Assembly (NCBI GenBank): GCA_949775045.1
Contig: OX459095.1
Coordinates: forward strand, 30,763,564 to 30,827,563
DNA from: Metridium senile
Lineage: Eukaryota > Cnidaria > Anthozoa > Actiniaria > Metridiidae
DNA: 64,000 bases
Direction: 5' to 3'
Shown: piece after piece, positions 1-10,922 of the stretch
Position numbering within the stretch: the first letter of the stretch is position 1
Layout of the letters: each line of letters opens with the position of its first letter
The notes under the pieces: generated by a model
Told to the model about the DNA's origin: nothing
Databases searched by the model: none
What the model saw: the letters and a program-made list of their open reading frames with translations, nothing else
Program-made: the position numbers and the translations under genes

Positions 1-511
1 TATTTTCACGATTCCTCCACGATTGTAAAATCCGACTGTTTACCGAAAACTCTGCCCTAGCAACTGGGAAAGAACCTCGACTCCATGCTGCCGTTTTTTT
101 TAATTATTTGAACCCCTTTGCTGAGGTCGGAGATGATCATACTTTTTACTGTAGTTGAACAGCAAAGTAAAGTTGATATATTCGAAAAAAAATTAAAAAT
201 TTCTCCCATGGCTGATTTACTACGCGCGAAACTAAATTTGTCACGTGACCGAGTTTCATACCTTGTCAAAATACCTCCCTCTTCAACACCGCGCGACTTT
301 GACGAAAAATTGCTTGCAAAAAGCCACAGGAATCCCATCCACGCGCATTCAAACAAATACACCACAGGAACCCCAACCGCGCGCTCAATGATCCTAACAA
401 AAGATATTTATTCCACTGATGGCGCTCGGCGCGCGGTTAAAAATAACTTTATTGTCATTACAAAAAAATCCTCAGATAGAATAGTTGGGCTGCCTGTGGG
501 CTAGCTGGAGA
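1..511. other. Unassigned sequence abutting the DIRS fragment
   Basis: No recognisable gene. The DIRS RT homology running leftward on the minus strand is lost near position 510, so this stretch is either different DNA at the truncation point or a strongly decayed part of the element. The open frame on the plus strand at 118-504 has no recognisable motif. Confidence 0.4.
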
Positions 512-1478
512 AAATTTCCTCTATGCACTTTCAGGGCTGTTGTCTTATCTTTATACCGATAATAGAGTGGGCCCAACTCTACCCCTGGGAAAGTCGATAC
601 TAATGTCCCAACCATGGATGCTACCTCCCGTATAGAGTGCTCCTTATTTTCACGCAAAAAGGTCTTACAGCGCTGAACAATACTTTGTACCTTCCTATCT
701 GTGAGTCGAACCGTCATGTCAAGTGATGATAGCACAAATCCTAAATATTCCACACGTTGAGACGGCACAACTACGGATTTCTTTGAGTTAATATGAAAAC
801 CTAGCAATATAAACACTTGAGCAGCTGTAAATGTATTCTTCACACAAGTTTCGTAAGTGTCAGCTATGTATATGGAATCGTCAAAATAACACGCACACGA
901 GACCCCACATTTTCCTCTAAGATGCGCAAAAACAGGTTTAAGCACCTTAGTAAATAATCTTGGCGATGATGTAAGCCCCATGGGGAGACACACAAATTTG
1001 TAAAGGACCCCTTTCCATAAAAACTTCAAGTATTTCTGTTGTTCGGACGCTATAGGGATGGAATAGTAAGCATCTTTCAAATCGAGCGATGTCATGTAGC
1101 ACCCAGGGGTAATGAGAGGAAGTGTTGCTTCTAACGTGTCCAATTTGAAATGTTGATACACAACACTGTCATTTAACGCTTTAAGGTTAAATATAACCCG
1201 ATAAGATCCATCGGTCTTCGGTCTCACAAATATATAGGGGAAATAATTTGGTCATCCTGAGGTATAGAATAACTAATAATATTCTTACTCAGAAATTCCA
1301 TCACTTGATCATCAATAATACTTCTCTCCTTGTCTGAAAATTTGCTTTCTAGATTAGTCACCGCTGACCAATGTTTTTGTGTGGGATATTCATTAAATTC
1401 AATGTGACAGTGTGCAACGATATCCAAAACGCTTGGGTCGAATGTCAATTCTTTCCATTTAGAAACAAAATATCGCAA
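472..1478 (-). pseudogene. DIRS-like retrotransposon reverse transcriptase, frameshifted and truncated
   Basis: Minus-strand RT of the DIRS type, which would copy element RNA into DNA. The N-terminal block lies at 1224-1478 and the RT core at 472-1227. The two are in different frames and overlap by a few bases near 1224-1240, where the conserved ISPI-FVRPK junction is broken by a small indel. Visible motifs are RPKTDGSYRVI, LDLKDAYY (motif A), LPMGLTSSPRLF (motif B) and CYFDDSIYIA (motif C; DIRS elements usually have YLDD here). The GPLYYR block is followed within about 25 residues by a stop at 472-474. RNase H, methylase-like and tyrosine recombinase parts are absent. It lies directly downstream of the gag-like ORF in the same orientation. 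The DIRS class is clear from the gag and RT pairing. The copy cannot be functional. Confidence 0.85.
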
Positions 1479-1531
1479 TTGCCCACCAACAAAAACAGTT
1501 TGATTAGAAATAACATTCTTTACCTCATTTT

Positions 1532-2536
1532 CTATCTGGCTTGTCTCTGGGAATGACGTCCTCCCCTGCTCGAGCCTAAAATAGGCCCCCTTCTTCCTGC
1601 GGTTGCATTAGAGCGGCCACGTCCAGCATAACTTTGTCTGTATCTGCCACGTGAACTTGAACCACGCCCATACGGTTGGTAACGTTTCTTTCCTGGACCT
1701 TGAATTTTCAATCCAATTCTGTTTGCCTTTGTTAAAACATCAACTTGTTTGTTGAGATCGTCACCAAATAGATTTAGCGTAATTGGTACTGATGGATTAC
1801 ACAGTGCTTGGTAATTCTTGTTTACGTGAAGTTTCAACAACTCCCTTCTGCTTAAATTTAACTGTCTGTTTGCGGACAGTGATAGCACAACTGCATGGGT
1901 AAGCGTTGTTAACATCTCTTTGCAATCAGGCTTGTCCACCAACTGGTTACAGACTTTCAGTATGGCGTATAACGACGAGATCAAATTGCCTTGACCTTTC
2001 TGGAGACCAACATCTAGGTGTCTTGGGTCTTGTTTGAGTTGCGCCCAAAGCATAGCATTTACTTTGGGAATTTCTAACGTTGGGCAGTTTTCGGGTTTCA
2101 GATACTCCTTTTTCATTGTAAGCTGATCCTTAGATAAACCTTCTTTTAGAAGGCTATTCACTAGCACTGCCAACTTGTCACATATCGGTGGACCACTGGC
2201 TTTTTCTGGATTAAACTCTGTGAACAATGTGTCAGATTCTGTAGGTTTGTTAGCTGAAGCTTCATCCTTGTCTGAAGCCGTAACATTTTGCAATAACGCA
2301 TTCACATCAACATCGTTGTCAACAACAGACTCATTGCCATCGCTATATTCACATTCTTCATTCCATTCGTTAAAACGCGTCTCCATGGTGTTTGAAACTG
2401 ACTGCATAATTTCGGTTTTGAAATCAGAAAACATGTTGCCCAACATGTTTTTTACGTCCATGGCTAAGGATTCATTACCCTTCTTACCACTACTTTCGCC
2501 TTCTGACATTTCTAAAAATAAACAATGCCAGGTCAT
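1532..2536 (-). CDS. DIRS-like retrotransposon gag-type ORF1 protein
   Basis: Open frame of 334 residues. The likelier start is the internal Met at about 2509 (MSEGESSGKK). The N-terminal third is acidic. The central block (PPICDKLAVLVNSLL, then a KPENCPTLEIPKVN segment and an LDVGLQKGQGNL segment) matches the usual ORF1 layout of DIRS/Ngaro elements. The C-terminus is basic and rich in RG/GR (GRGSSSRGRYR, SSRGGRHSQRQAR), as expected for a nucleic-acid-binding coat protein. It is followed within 60 bases by the broken RT in the same direction. ORF1 itself is intact. The element is dead through its RT. Confidence 0.8.
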   Translation of the reverse strand: MTWHCLFLEMSEGESSGKKGNESLAMDVKNMLGNMFSDFKTEIMQSVSNTMETRFNEWNEECEYSDGNESVVDNDVDVNALLQNVTASDKDEASANKPTESDTLFTEFNPEKASGPPICDKLAVLVNSLLKEGLSKDQLTMKKEYLKPENCPTLEIPKVNAMLWAQLKQDPRHLDVGLQKGQGNLISSLYAILKVCNQLVDKPDCKEMLTTLTHAVVLSLSANRQLNLSRRELLKLHVNKNYQALCNPSVPITLNLFGDDLNKQVDVLTKANRIGLKIQGPGKKRYQPYGRGSSSRGRYRQSYAGRGRSNATAGRRGPILGSSRGGRHSQRQAR

Positions 2537-2539
2537 TAG

Positions 2540-3260
2540 TGTGTGTACACTGACGGCACAATAGCATTACGCATTCTTTGAAATTAAACAATAGCGTAAT
2601 ACAATAGAACGGCTAAGTAGCGTATGCTCATTGATCACGCCTAAAATGATAGTCGTTTATGTAAATTTTGTCAGTAATTTTACTCTTCATCAATGTGAGC
2701 AAAATGTGTTCAACTCAAAATAACACTTATCTACTTCAAATGTTTAGTAGCGTAATGAATGGTATAAATATGAAACAAAACTATGTGTTACAAACATAGC
2801 AAAATTGTAGTGAACACATTATAGGAACAAGTTTCCTGTACAATAATTTATCCTCCAGTATTGGATAAAATTGTTATAGCTCACGAACGACTTTGAACAA
2901 GCGTCGTTTAAGGCATTTAAGTTGCTTAATATTAGTCGAGAACGAATCCCGACAAACATTTTTAGTTTCTTGGCAACGCGTACCAGAAACGGTGAGCTTA
3001 GAGCGACTATCCCGCTGGATACAATCGCTAATTTCGCGGCTATGCCGAAGAAATTTCTTGTTTATAGTCTCCCAACAGGATACGTCCATGCCAGTCGACT
3101 GAAATAATATAACATTTTAAAATTTCTTACCTTTTTCGATGAACTTGAACTTTTCGTTGAAGAGCTTCTCCCAATACGCCCTAACCAGTCACGGCTAACA
3201 CATGCACTGAATCACGGCGGTGCGTGAGCATCTCATGGTAACCCGGATGTACTTAATGAT
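2540..3260. other. Probable 5' flank of the DIRS element, no gene seen
   Basis: This lies upstream of the minus-strand gag. It is AT-rich up to 2870, then has a more balanced segment at 2880-3110 with short open frames on both strands that match nothing I recognise. It could be the terminal repeat or leader of the DIRS element. No matching second terminus is visible. Confidence 0.35.
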
Positions 3261-3264
3261 TTGA

Positions 3265-3445
3265 TAGAATTTCAGGGAACGAGGGAACAAAATATGATAA
3301 AACAATAGTTTTTGAGGATCATGGGGTCATAATTAGGTAAAACATTTCAGGAAAACAGATATTTTACTTATGGGGGACAAGGGAGAAAATGCAAAAAGAT
3401 CAAGGGAACATGGGAGCATGCACCCCCTTCCCCCCTGCGAGGGGC
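3265..3445. repeat. Dispersed repeat, copy 1 (AAGGGA/ACAAGGGA-rich)
   Basis: Purine-rich sequence with recurring CAAGGGAAC/GAGGGAAC words, ending in a C-rich tail (about 3420-3435). The segment containing GCAAAAAGATCAAGGGAACA recurs almost unchanged at 20775-21030 in the same orientation, which marks it as a dispersed repeat. Confidence 0.75.
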
Positions 3446-3846
3446 TCAATAATACTTTAATATATATCTGGTTTCATAAAATAGATACATGATTGAAACA
3501 TTACCTAGCATTTTCAAATTTTTTTGCCAGAGTACGTTTATTTATGAAAACATTAGAAATATTATTCTATTACAACATTTAAAGTGCAAGTATCACCAAA
3601 AATAAACTTTGCTTGAAATGATTGCTCTCAATGATTTATTTTCGAATCCAAATGTCTTATAACCAAAATTTATTTCGAAGTGTGGAAAAAATCGAAAAAT
3701 ATGCATCGTCGAAGCCGCAAGTCAAGAAATTATGCAAATTAGCTGTGACGTAGCAAGAGGAACGCTTTCGCACGGCCGGGAGCGGAATCGTTTGTTGTCT
3801 GCTCGTTGTACATTGTAGTTTTCATAAAATCACGAAAATCTGCTCA

Positions 3847-3981
3847 ATGCCTATGCGATGTGTTGTCCAAAATTGTAGCTGCACAAGAGCAGATGGTGTT
3901 TCTTGTATAAATTACCGAAAAACACAGTTCTTTCACGTAGTTACGGATAAAATTAATTTGTCTGATATAGTTGTATACTGA
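3847..3981 (+). pseudogene. Possible THAP zinc-finger N-terminal relic
   Basis: A short frame starts MPMRCVVQNCS and continues to a GVS..NYRK segment before a stop. Cys-x4-Cys close to the initiator followed by GVS is how many THAP domains begin. The later His/Cys pair and the conserved Trp are not found in frame, so this would be a broken or first-exon fragment. Chance resemblance is quite possible. Confidence 0.2.
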
Positions 3982-3984
3982 TGT

Positions 3985-5640
3985 TCAAGAAACTTCACTT
4001 CATCGGACTTTGTTGACAATTATATCAAAACATCATTGGGATTCAGTCCAAAGAAAGTGCACTGGTTTTTAGAATTTTTATTCTAATAGCTAATTCTTTA
4101 TTAATTTGGTTATTATCTTTACTATCACGCACAAGCCGATGTGAACTAAAAACAAAATCTAAAAGAGCAGTACTAGCGTATAGCAGTTTTCATCGCTGCT
4201 CACACCGGCAAACCAACAAGAAACGCCTATTCTAAACGAGAACGCCACAGGCCTAGGGTTAGCCAAATTTAATCCTTTTTGTTTTAGGAAATTATTTTAT
4301 CGATTTGATTTTTTACAACACAATTTTACCAAAATAAATGTACAAAACATAAAATGTCAGTTAACGGACGAAAAATTATGAATTTGTCACGCATCGAACT
4401 CAATGGTTTCTCTTCAAGATACGGAAAATCACACAGTTTATGAAAATGATCTCTTTTCAGCATGAAAAAAACAACAACAAAAAACAATTAGGTTATTTTC
4501 ATACAGAAATACAGTGCACTGTTTGTCTTGTGAGACTTCCAAGTGAAGTTAGAAAAGTAAAAGTACAAGAACGTCAAACACGGCCGATAAGCAGCTGGGT
4601 TCAGGTTTCACCCGTTTCAAAACAATTGCATTTTAACTACATTATTAAAACTGATCATATCGAATATACACAATACCAGATAGGTCTAACCTTTGTACAA
4701 CATTCTAAGCTTTTCAAAACAGTCCTGAACGCATGGTATTGTTTGTCTAAAATGTAATTTTGAGCACGTTTTGGTTGAAAAGACTACCGAATTGATTGTA
4801 AGTGAAGATTTGTCGAAAAGACTGAAAAACGTATAAAATTAAAACGATAACAACTCCATGACAGCATAGTTACATCAATTTTTTACTTACAGAAAAGTAA
4901 TATCCATTGATACTTTATCCATAAAATTGTTTTTAAAATCCTTTTTTGTTGAAAAAACTGTGTCAATGACAAACTTTCCCTCAAATCCGCACGAGTGTTG
5001 TGTGACAATCGTTCCTCCTCATACGTCACAGATACGGATCGTCATATGACCTTGAAATTGACCTTGGCAAATACGCTCGCTTTTTTGCGCAAAATAACAT
5101 GGATTTCGATGTTTTTTAAATTTTTAAAATGATATTATGTACAAAGGAACCACTTTTCGATCTAATGATGATAAAATCAAACCACTTATTTTTGGTGATA
5201 CTTGCACTTTAAGAAAAACTATTCCAATTAATGCAAGTCGGCGGTTGTTATTTGAAACCAGAAATCTTCCAGTTGCCGGATGCATGTGGACTGTGCAATA
5301 ATTACCAGGAGGGGTAGGGGGAACCAAAGGGGGAGCGGCATTATATATAGTTGATGCCAAGATAGGGGGGGGGGGGGGGGGGAGAGGGGTTAAAGTAAAA
5401 TCACTCATTTGACACGAAGCATTTCATTTGCATTCCATTGTTCTTCTATTCTACACCATCGACCATTCCCTTGGGCCGCATTCAAATCCCTCCGCGTTTC
5501 ATATGTAGATTATGCGGTATACAATGCTTTCATCGTGACCAGAGAGGAACGTCGGATTGGACAAAATGGTCATGGATTATTAATGAGTAACAGTATAGCT
5601 AGCCGACGATAAGAAGTTTAAAGAAGCCAGTTACGCCACA
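3985..5640. other. Long stretch with no recognised gene
   Basis: AT-rich sequence. The frame at 4440-4757 (105 codons) shows no domain I recognise. There is an 18-G run at 5365-5382. No tRNA, repeat pair or conserved coding block was found. Confidence 0.4.
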
Positions 5641-5863
5641 GGGAGCCCACTATCAGAGACTCACGGATGATCGGTTTACTCCACGTTTGTGTGTCAAGAT
5701 TGAATATTAATTAGATAGTTTTGTCTTGAATAAAATTCCTCCAATTCCTCCTATTTTTCTGCAATAATACATGTTTTGGATGATCATTTAATGTCCCTAT
5801 ATGAAAATTTATTCGAAATTTTCAGGATGACATGAGATTCCGTTGAATACCTAAAGGCTTATA
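5641..5863 (+). repeat. Hairpin-MITE family A, copy 1 (split by a nested insertion)
   Basis: Begins GGGAGCCCACTATCAGAG and shares about 215 bp with copies at 6275-6490 and 8057-8280 (same strand) and 6550-6716 (opposite strand). Its downstream half (ACAGACAAGGGTGGCAAG...) resumes at 6122, on the far side of the nested element at 5864-6119. Confidence 0.85.
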
Positions 5864-6119
5864 CACCTATTTCAATTAACGTTGTCCATCTGGAATGGTT
5901 GATCTGAGACCGATAGGAATTGTGGGAGCTCGTTAAACTGCAAATGCACTATTATAATCACACTTGAATATTAATGTTTACTTCTGAAATACTGTTATCT
6001 GTAATTCAGTACCATTTAAGTATGATTAAAACAATGCATTTGGAATTTATTGAACTCCCACAATTCCTATCGGTCTCAGATCAACAATTCCAGATGGACA
6101 ACGTTAATTGAAATAGGTG
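5864..6119. mobile_element. 256-bp TA-inserting MITE nested in family A
   Basis: Long terminal inverted repeats of roughly 85 bp begin CACCTATTTCAATTAACG and end with the reverse complement ...TTGAAATAGGTG. The element is flanked by TA on both sides (5862-5863 and 6120-6121). The paralogous family A copy at 6481-6510 reads CTTATATACAGACAAGGG without it, an empty site that fixes the ends and the 2-bp TA target duplication. This is mariner/Tc1-like behaviour. It has no coding capacity. Confidence 0.88.
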
Positions 6120-6233
6120 TATACAGACAAGGGTGGCAAGTTATGCATAGCTCTTAGAACCATCTCTGACCCCAACAAGTAGACAATCCCTTGGGGGACC
6201 ACATGCGTCTCATCAGTTATCACTATTGAAACG

Positions 6234-6752
6234 CATCACAAATAGTCGAACTGTGTTTCGATGCGTAACCACATGGAGCCCATTCTCAGAGACTCACGGA
6301 TGATCGGTTTACTCCTCGTTTGTGTGTCAAGATTGAATATTAATTAGATAGTTTTGTCTTGAATAAAATTCCTTCAATTCCTCCTATTTTTCTGCAATAA
6401 TACATGTTTTGGATGATTATTTAATGTCCCTATATGAAAATTTCTTCGAAATTTTCAGGATGACATGAGATTCCGTTGAATACCTGAAGGCTTATATACA
6501 GACAAGGGTGGCAAGTTATGCATAGCTCTTAGAACCATCTCTGACCCCAACAAGTAGGGACATTAAATAATCATCCAAAACATGTATTATTGCAGAAAAA
6601 TAGGAGGAATTGAAGGAATTTTATTCAAGACAAAACAATCTAATTAATATTCAATCTTGACACACAAACGAGGAGTAAACCGATCATCCGTGAGTCTCTG
6701 AGAGTGGGCTCCATGTGGTTACGCATCGAAACACAGTTCGACTATTTGTGAT
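6234..6752. mobile_element. Hairpin-MITE family A, palindromic copy
   Basis: The outer arms read CATCACAAATAGTCGAAC... at the left and end ...GTTCGACTATTTGTGAT at the right. The arms (about 6234-6460 and 6546-6752) are near-perfect reverse complements, and contain family A sequence in both directions. Foldback-type non-autonomous element without an ORF. Confidence 0.85.
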
Positions 6753-6866
6753 ATGATACATATCTTGACTTTCGTTTGTTCTTTAAAGTTTCTACCACAG
6801 TCAAAATACGCGTAAAAATACTTTGCTGTTGAATTCCAACCAGTAAACAGTATTTACGTAGGTACG

Positions 6867-6939
6867 ATGTATGTATTCATCGTTTTGTTGATGGTTTTCT
6901 GTATGGATGGTGTGTATACAACTTCTTACATTGGAAAAG
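6867..6939 (+). CDS. Candidate signal-peptide first exon of the VioB-like gene
   Basis: A Met-initiated stretch of about 24 residues with a strongly hydrophobic core (FIVLLMVFC) looks like a secretion signal. It is followed by a good donor (AAG|GTCAGT at 6940). The exon leaves one base over, and the next VioB-like exon at 14865 begins after TTTCAG and needs exactly one base to continue its frame (G|AA ATC ACC). No other plus-strand gene lies between. If correct, the mature enzyme is secreted or lumenal and intron 1 is about 7.9 kb. The alternative is that translation starts at the ATG at 14855 and this exon is spurious or belongs to another gene. Confidence 0.4.
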
Positions 6940-7086
6940 GTCAGTTTCATATCAATTTGTCGTTCGTTCTGGCTTATATTTTGCCGAACACGCACAATGA
7001 TTACAATAGAGCTTACATGTATAATGTCATGAAGACAAATTTACAATATTTTCTAGTTTTCCTCTAGTTTAGTTTTTAACTATTTT

Positions 7087-7345
7087 TAGTTGTGGTTATA
7101 CTGGAGTCATTTACCGCGGTAAAAGTCCCAAACACCACGGTAAACACGTTTTGGTAGTGTAACCGACATTTCCCGAGGTAAATTCACCGCGGTGAATATG
7201 TAAGAGATAAATACCGAGAACGGAGGCAATAAGCCGTATAAAGCCCGAGGGGCCGTAGGCCCCGAGGGCTTTATAGGCTTATTGCCGACGTTCGAGGTAT
7301 TTATCTGACTTATTACATGATTTACAGAGGTTTTCCAAAAAGGCC
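7087..7345. repeat. Palindrome-rich repeat with CCGCGGTAAA motifs
   Basis: Starts AGTTGTGGTTATACTGGAG and contains a GC-rich hairpin (GCCCGAGGGGCC...GGCCCCGAGGGC around 7227-7272) and paired AATAAGCC/GGCTTATT arms. Its outer end resembles the reverse complement of the end of the element at 9720-10150 (...AAGTGTAACCACAACT), so the two are probably ends or relatives of one TIR family. Confidence 0.6.
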
Positions 7346-7675
7346 TTGTATTTTTAAATTTTGTATGCAACATTTGGGTTTTTACGCCATATACTTTTAT
7401 CGATGCAAGTCGTTTTCAAGACGACAAATATATTCTTCAGAAGATTCTTGAATTGTTTATTTTTATTTTTAGTGCATGACTTATTACATGATTGAATAGG
7501 TTTTCACACAACTTCATGTCCCAAAGGGCATCATCAAGCTGATTATTTTTTTGGTTTCCCATGAGAATACAATCCAAACAATGGGCTTTTAGTTTTGTTG
7601 TACACTACAATACTAATGAACTGTAACGAACAAATGAATACGTTTTCTTCTCACTAACTGACATCGATCGGACAG

Positions 7676-7745
7676 TTAGCATAAAGTGTTAGGGTCAGGA
7701 TTTGTAAGCAAAGGGTTCGGGGTTCGATCCTCGAAAGGGTCACTC
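7676..7745 (+). repeat. tRNA-like relic
   Basis: Contains TAGCATAAAGTG (A-box-like) and GGGTTCGATCCTC (B-box-like) about 45 bp apart. The acceptor stem does not close, so this is a tRNA pseudogene or a SINE head rather than a functional tRNA. Confidence 0.4.
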
Positions 7746-7832
7746 TATCAGATGATTTTTTATCCGTTAAATGTTCGCAACTAGAAAATTTCTAAGTTTA
7801 ACGTTACATATAAAGTAGGGATTAGGTCATTG

Positions 7833-7902
7833 GTATTCAAGGGCAATATACATTAGTATTCAAGGGCAATATACATTAGTATTCAAGGGCAATATATAGA
7901 TA
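7833..7902 (+). repeat. 23-bp tandem repeat, three copies
   Basis: GTATTCAAGGGCAATATACA plus TTA is repeated at 7833, 7856 and 7879. An inverted echo (ATATTGCCCTCAAATGGG) follows immediately. Confidence 0.8.
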
Positions 7903-8056
7903 TTGCCCTCAAATGGGAGCAATATCTGTATAAAGCCCTTGAATTGATAATGAACAGGGTAATACGCGATATAAAGCCCTAAAAGTAACAATGAAAACCG
8001 ATGTAATCATGTAATAAACAAAGATACAAGCATATCAGATTTCAAAGCTAATCACA

Positions 8057-8280
8057 GGGAGCCCACTCTCAGAGACTCACGGATGATCGGTTTACTTCAC
8101 GTTTGTGTGTCAAGATTGAATATTAATTAGATAGTTTTGTCTTGAATAAAATTCCTTCAAAACACAAATGTCTCCTATTTTTCTGCAATAATACATGTTT
8201 TGGATGATCATTTAATGTCCCTATATGAAAATTTATTCGAAATTTTCAGGATGACATGAGATTCCGTTAAATACCTAAAC
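8057..8280 (+). repeat. Hairpin-MITE family A, copy 3
   Basis: Same sequence as 5641-5860 from GGGAGCCCACTCTCAGAGAC to GATTCCGTTAAATACC, with a short extra segment (AAAACACAAATG) near 8160. No second arm is seen beside it. Confidence 0.85.
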
Positions 8281-8770
8281 CAGCGTATTTGAAGTTTGTC
8301 AAGTTTGGTTGGCAGTGATTCCACATTTTGTCCCAACACAAAAAAACATAATTCGCACTTGTCCTACCTCGTCGATTACAGATTTTTCTGTTAAAACAAA
8401 CAAAATCTGCTAGTGCGAATGGGGCTGATCTAATGATTCGCTCGTAAACTTTTAACTTGATTTTGACAACTTCAAGACACGTTTGAGATATAGCTGACCT
8501 TTCGTATTTATCTACGATATCAGTAAAAAAAATCCAAGAATGAGATATAGCAACAATATATATATTTATAAAATTCATGAATAATTAATGAGCAATTGAC
8601 AAAAGAATTCACGTCCGTGACGGAGGTTGTAAATCTCATACAGATTTCGTCCTGATTTGCATAAGTTTCAACTTGAATTTTCTCGGCCAGATTTACATTT
8701 ATCTTGACAATTTTAGTAAAATATAAAAGAACTAACGTTGGACTTTCATAAGTTCTATACAATATTCGCG

Positions 8771-8836
8771 TCCGATCTGTATCCGATATACAACGGCTCG
8801 TCTTCGACTCGCCGTTGTATATCGGATACAGATCGG
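8771..8836. repeat. Perfect 26-bp-stem hairpin
   Basis: CCGATCTGTATCCGATATAC continuing to ACGGC pairs with the reverse complement ending GATACAGATCGG across a short TCG-rich loop. A degraded relative in the other orientation is at 18201-18262, flanked by the same TATACAATATTCGC and TCCAACGTT words, so this is a dispersed element. Confidence 0.8.
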
Positions 8837-8989
8837 CCGCTCATATTGTATATATTACATATAGGAGAACAAAAAATACAACACAACAATAGAATAAAAA
8901 ATCATAGAAAATTCCAAAAGAATCGAAGTTCGTCATCACAAAAAAACAAAGTTAGTATAGTACAATATTGTAAACATAATAATAAATAA

Positions 8990-9480
8990 ACTTAACTAGT
9001 AGTTGTCAGTATTTCAATGTGGTTTTGCTTGACTTAAATACAATAAACTATAAGTTAATAGTGACTATATTCGGGTGACCTGAAAAAGCGCCACATTTAG
9101 ATTGGCTTACGTGTTTCTGTTCCTGTGTTTTTAGACTGAATGGCGCGCGCCACAGTACGAGAACGTTGGTTGCAGAAATTGGTTTTGAAGTGTGTACGGA
9201 TGGATTTTTACTTATAGAGAGCTTACAGAACCCTTAGAAACCTAAGCAGCCCCTTTGATAAAGATTCATGGCAACACAGCGTACGCCGTTTGAGTACAGC
9301 ATCGTGTAAATTGCTGCGAATCACTTATTACATCCGGGTCATCGGTATTCAGCGGTTAGTAGATCAAAAACAAAAAACAATGAAGGTAAACCTAGATCGT
9401 TTCGTTTTGTTTTGTTTTTAGAATGGTTCAATTTAGGATATTTTCATATTAATTTGTTTTTATTGATGAATTTTTTATTA
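8990..9480. other. No gene seen
   Basis: Ordinary AT-rich DNA with no feature recognised. The only order is an AATAATAAAT-type run near 8975. Confidence 0.4.
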
Positions 9481-9706
9481 TTTTTTTTTATTATTATTAT
9501 TATTATCATTTTATTTTTTATTTTCATATTTATTTATTTATTATAATTTTTTATTTATTTTTATTTTATTTTTCATTTTTATTTTTATTTCATTTATTTA
9601 TTTATTTTTTTTTTTCATTTTAACTTTTTCTCGTCCGCCGACCGGCCGTCCGCCGTCCGCCATCCGCCGTCCGCCGTCCGCCGTCCGCCGCGGACCGTCT
9701 GCATCC
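9470..9706 (+). repeat. TTTA/TTTTTA-rich low-complexity tract followed by a CCGTCCG minisatellite
   Basis: 9470-9625 is a degenerate T-rich run of TTTA/TTAT words. At about 9632-9703 it switches abruptly to imperfect repeats of CCGTCCGCCG, a GC-rich island within AT-rich DNA. Confidence 0.75.
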
Positions 9707-9719
9707 TCATTATAGACAC

Positions 9720-10150
9720 ACCCGATCTAGTTACCGTGGTATTCTATTTACCTGGTGATACCGGTTACACATAAACCGATTTGACCCTGACCCTAATCTT
9801 CAATCTGGTCTACCATGCTCACAGCATGTCGTTTCCTGGATTATCTAACCGAAGCAATCTGATTGGTTTATTTACCTTGGGGAACAGAAAAATGTAGCTT
9901 TTGAGCTCGGTAACTGTCATGGGGAATTCTTTTGTTCTTTTTGACGTATCCATGGTTATTTACCTCGGGAAATGTCGGTTACACTACAAAAACGTGTTTA
10001 CCGTGGTGTTTGGGACTTTTAAAGGGCCAGGGTCAAATTTTTACCGCGGGGAATCGGTTTATGTGTAACCGGTATCACCACGGTAACTAGACCTAGGTAA
10101 GTTTACCACGGGAAATCGAATTTTGAGCTCAAGTGTAACCACAACTATAA
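9720..10150. mobile_element. MITE-like element with ACCGGTTACAC inverted repeats
   Basis: Internal inverted repeats: GTGATACCGGTTACACATAA near 9758 against the reverse complement near 10055-10085, and ACCGTGGT against ACCACGGT. The right end AAGTGTAACCACAACTATA mirrors the outer end of the repeat at 7087. No ORF. Confidence 0.6.
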
Positions 10151-10159
10151 TGCCTTTAT

Positions 10160-10720
10160 TTACACTTCATTTAAATAAATAAATAAATATAATTTTACAA
10201 AAGGAATAATATAATATTACAAGTGTTGGAAACTTAGAGGAACTAAAGTTATCGAGCTAAGTTTCCATTGGTTTATATAATTAACTGGAAATTATATTAA
10301 ATATGACTACAATTATTATGAATACTTATTATAATAATTATTACACAATTAGTTATTTTGTGAATATACCTCATATGCTAGTTAATCATTTAGAAATACG
10401 AGTTCAAACAATTTCTCTTCAGACATTTAATAAAATTGTTTTTGTTCATTAATTTAAGATGATCATCAATCTGTTGCCAAATTTTCACCCCTGTAAATTA
10501 AATCTGTTCTAATCTTTAAGTTTATTTTAATTATTGATAACTATTGTTTGCTAAAGGTTCATGTAAATTACTTGACACCAAGCAACTAAGATTTCTATTG
10601 GTTAGCTTGACCAACTTTACTTAACGTGAACAGCTGGTAAACAGGTTTATTCAGGTTAAGGCGCTATGCAAATGAGCTCTATAAATACGCTCTCTTTTTC
10701 TTTCTCGTTCTCTTTTACTA
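10160..10720. other. No gene seen
   Basis: Very AT-rich stretch with AAATAAAT words near 10180. No coding frame or repeat pairing found. Confidence 0.4.
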
Positions 10721-10721
10721 G

Positions 10722-10868
10722 AGTACAAACACTAAAAGTGTGCAATACTTTGTACTATTTACCACTAAATAGTGTTGATTAAACAATAGAGAACAAAAGA
10801 ATTTGCATAATTTAGCAGTATTTAGTGGTATTTATGTTGCACACTTTTAGTATTTGTACTCTACTTCT
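10722..10868. mobile_element. Short hairpin MITE of the GAGTRCAAACA family, copy 1
   Basis: Left end CTAGAGTACAAACACTAAAA and right end ...TTTTAGTATTTGTACTCTAC form terminal inverted repeats around a palindromic AT-rich middle. Related elements are at 49545-49700, 50968-51072 and 60495-60620. Confidence 0.75.
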
Positions 10869-10922
10869 AGTTGTAAACAGCTAGTTAGCTAACAAGACTG
10901 AGTGAAGCTCGGCTTAGGTTAA

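Noticed and set aside
118..504. 128-codon plus-strand ORF near the window start
   Set aside because: No recognisable motif or repeats, and partly antisense to the RT relic.
6867..7067. Stand-alone 66-residue secreted peptide
   Set aside because: The frame beyond 6939 has no recognisable content, and the GTCAGT donor fits better with a first exon spliced onward.
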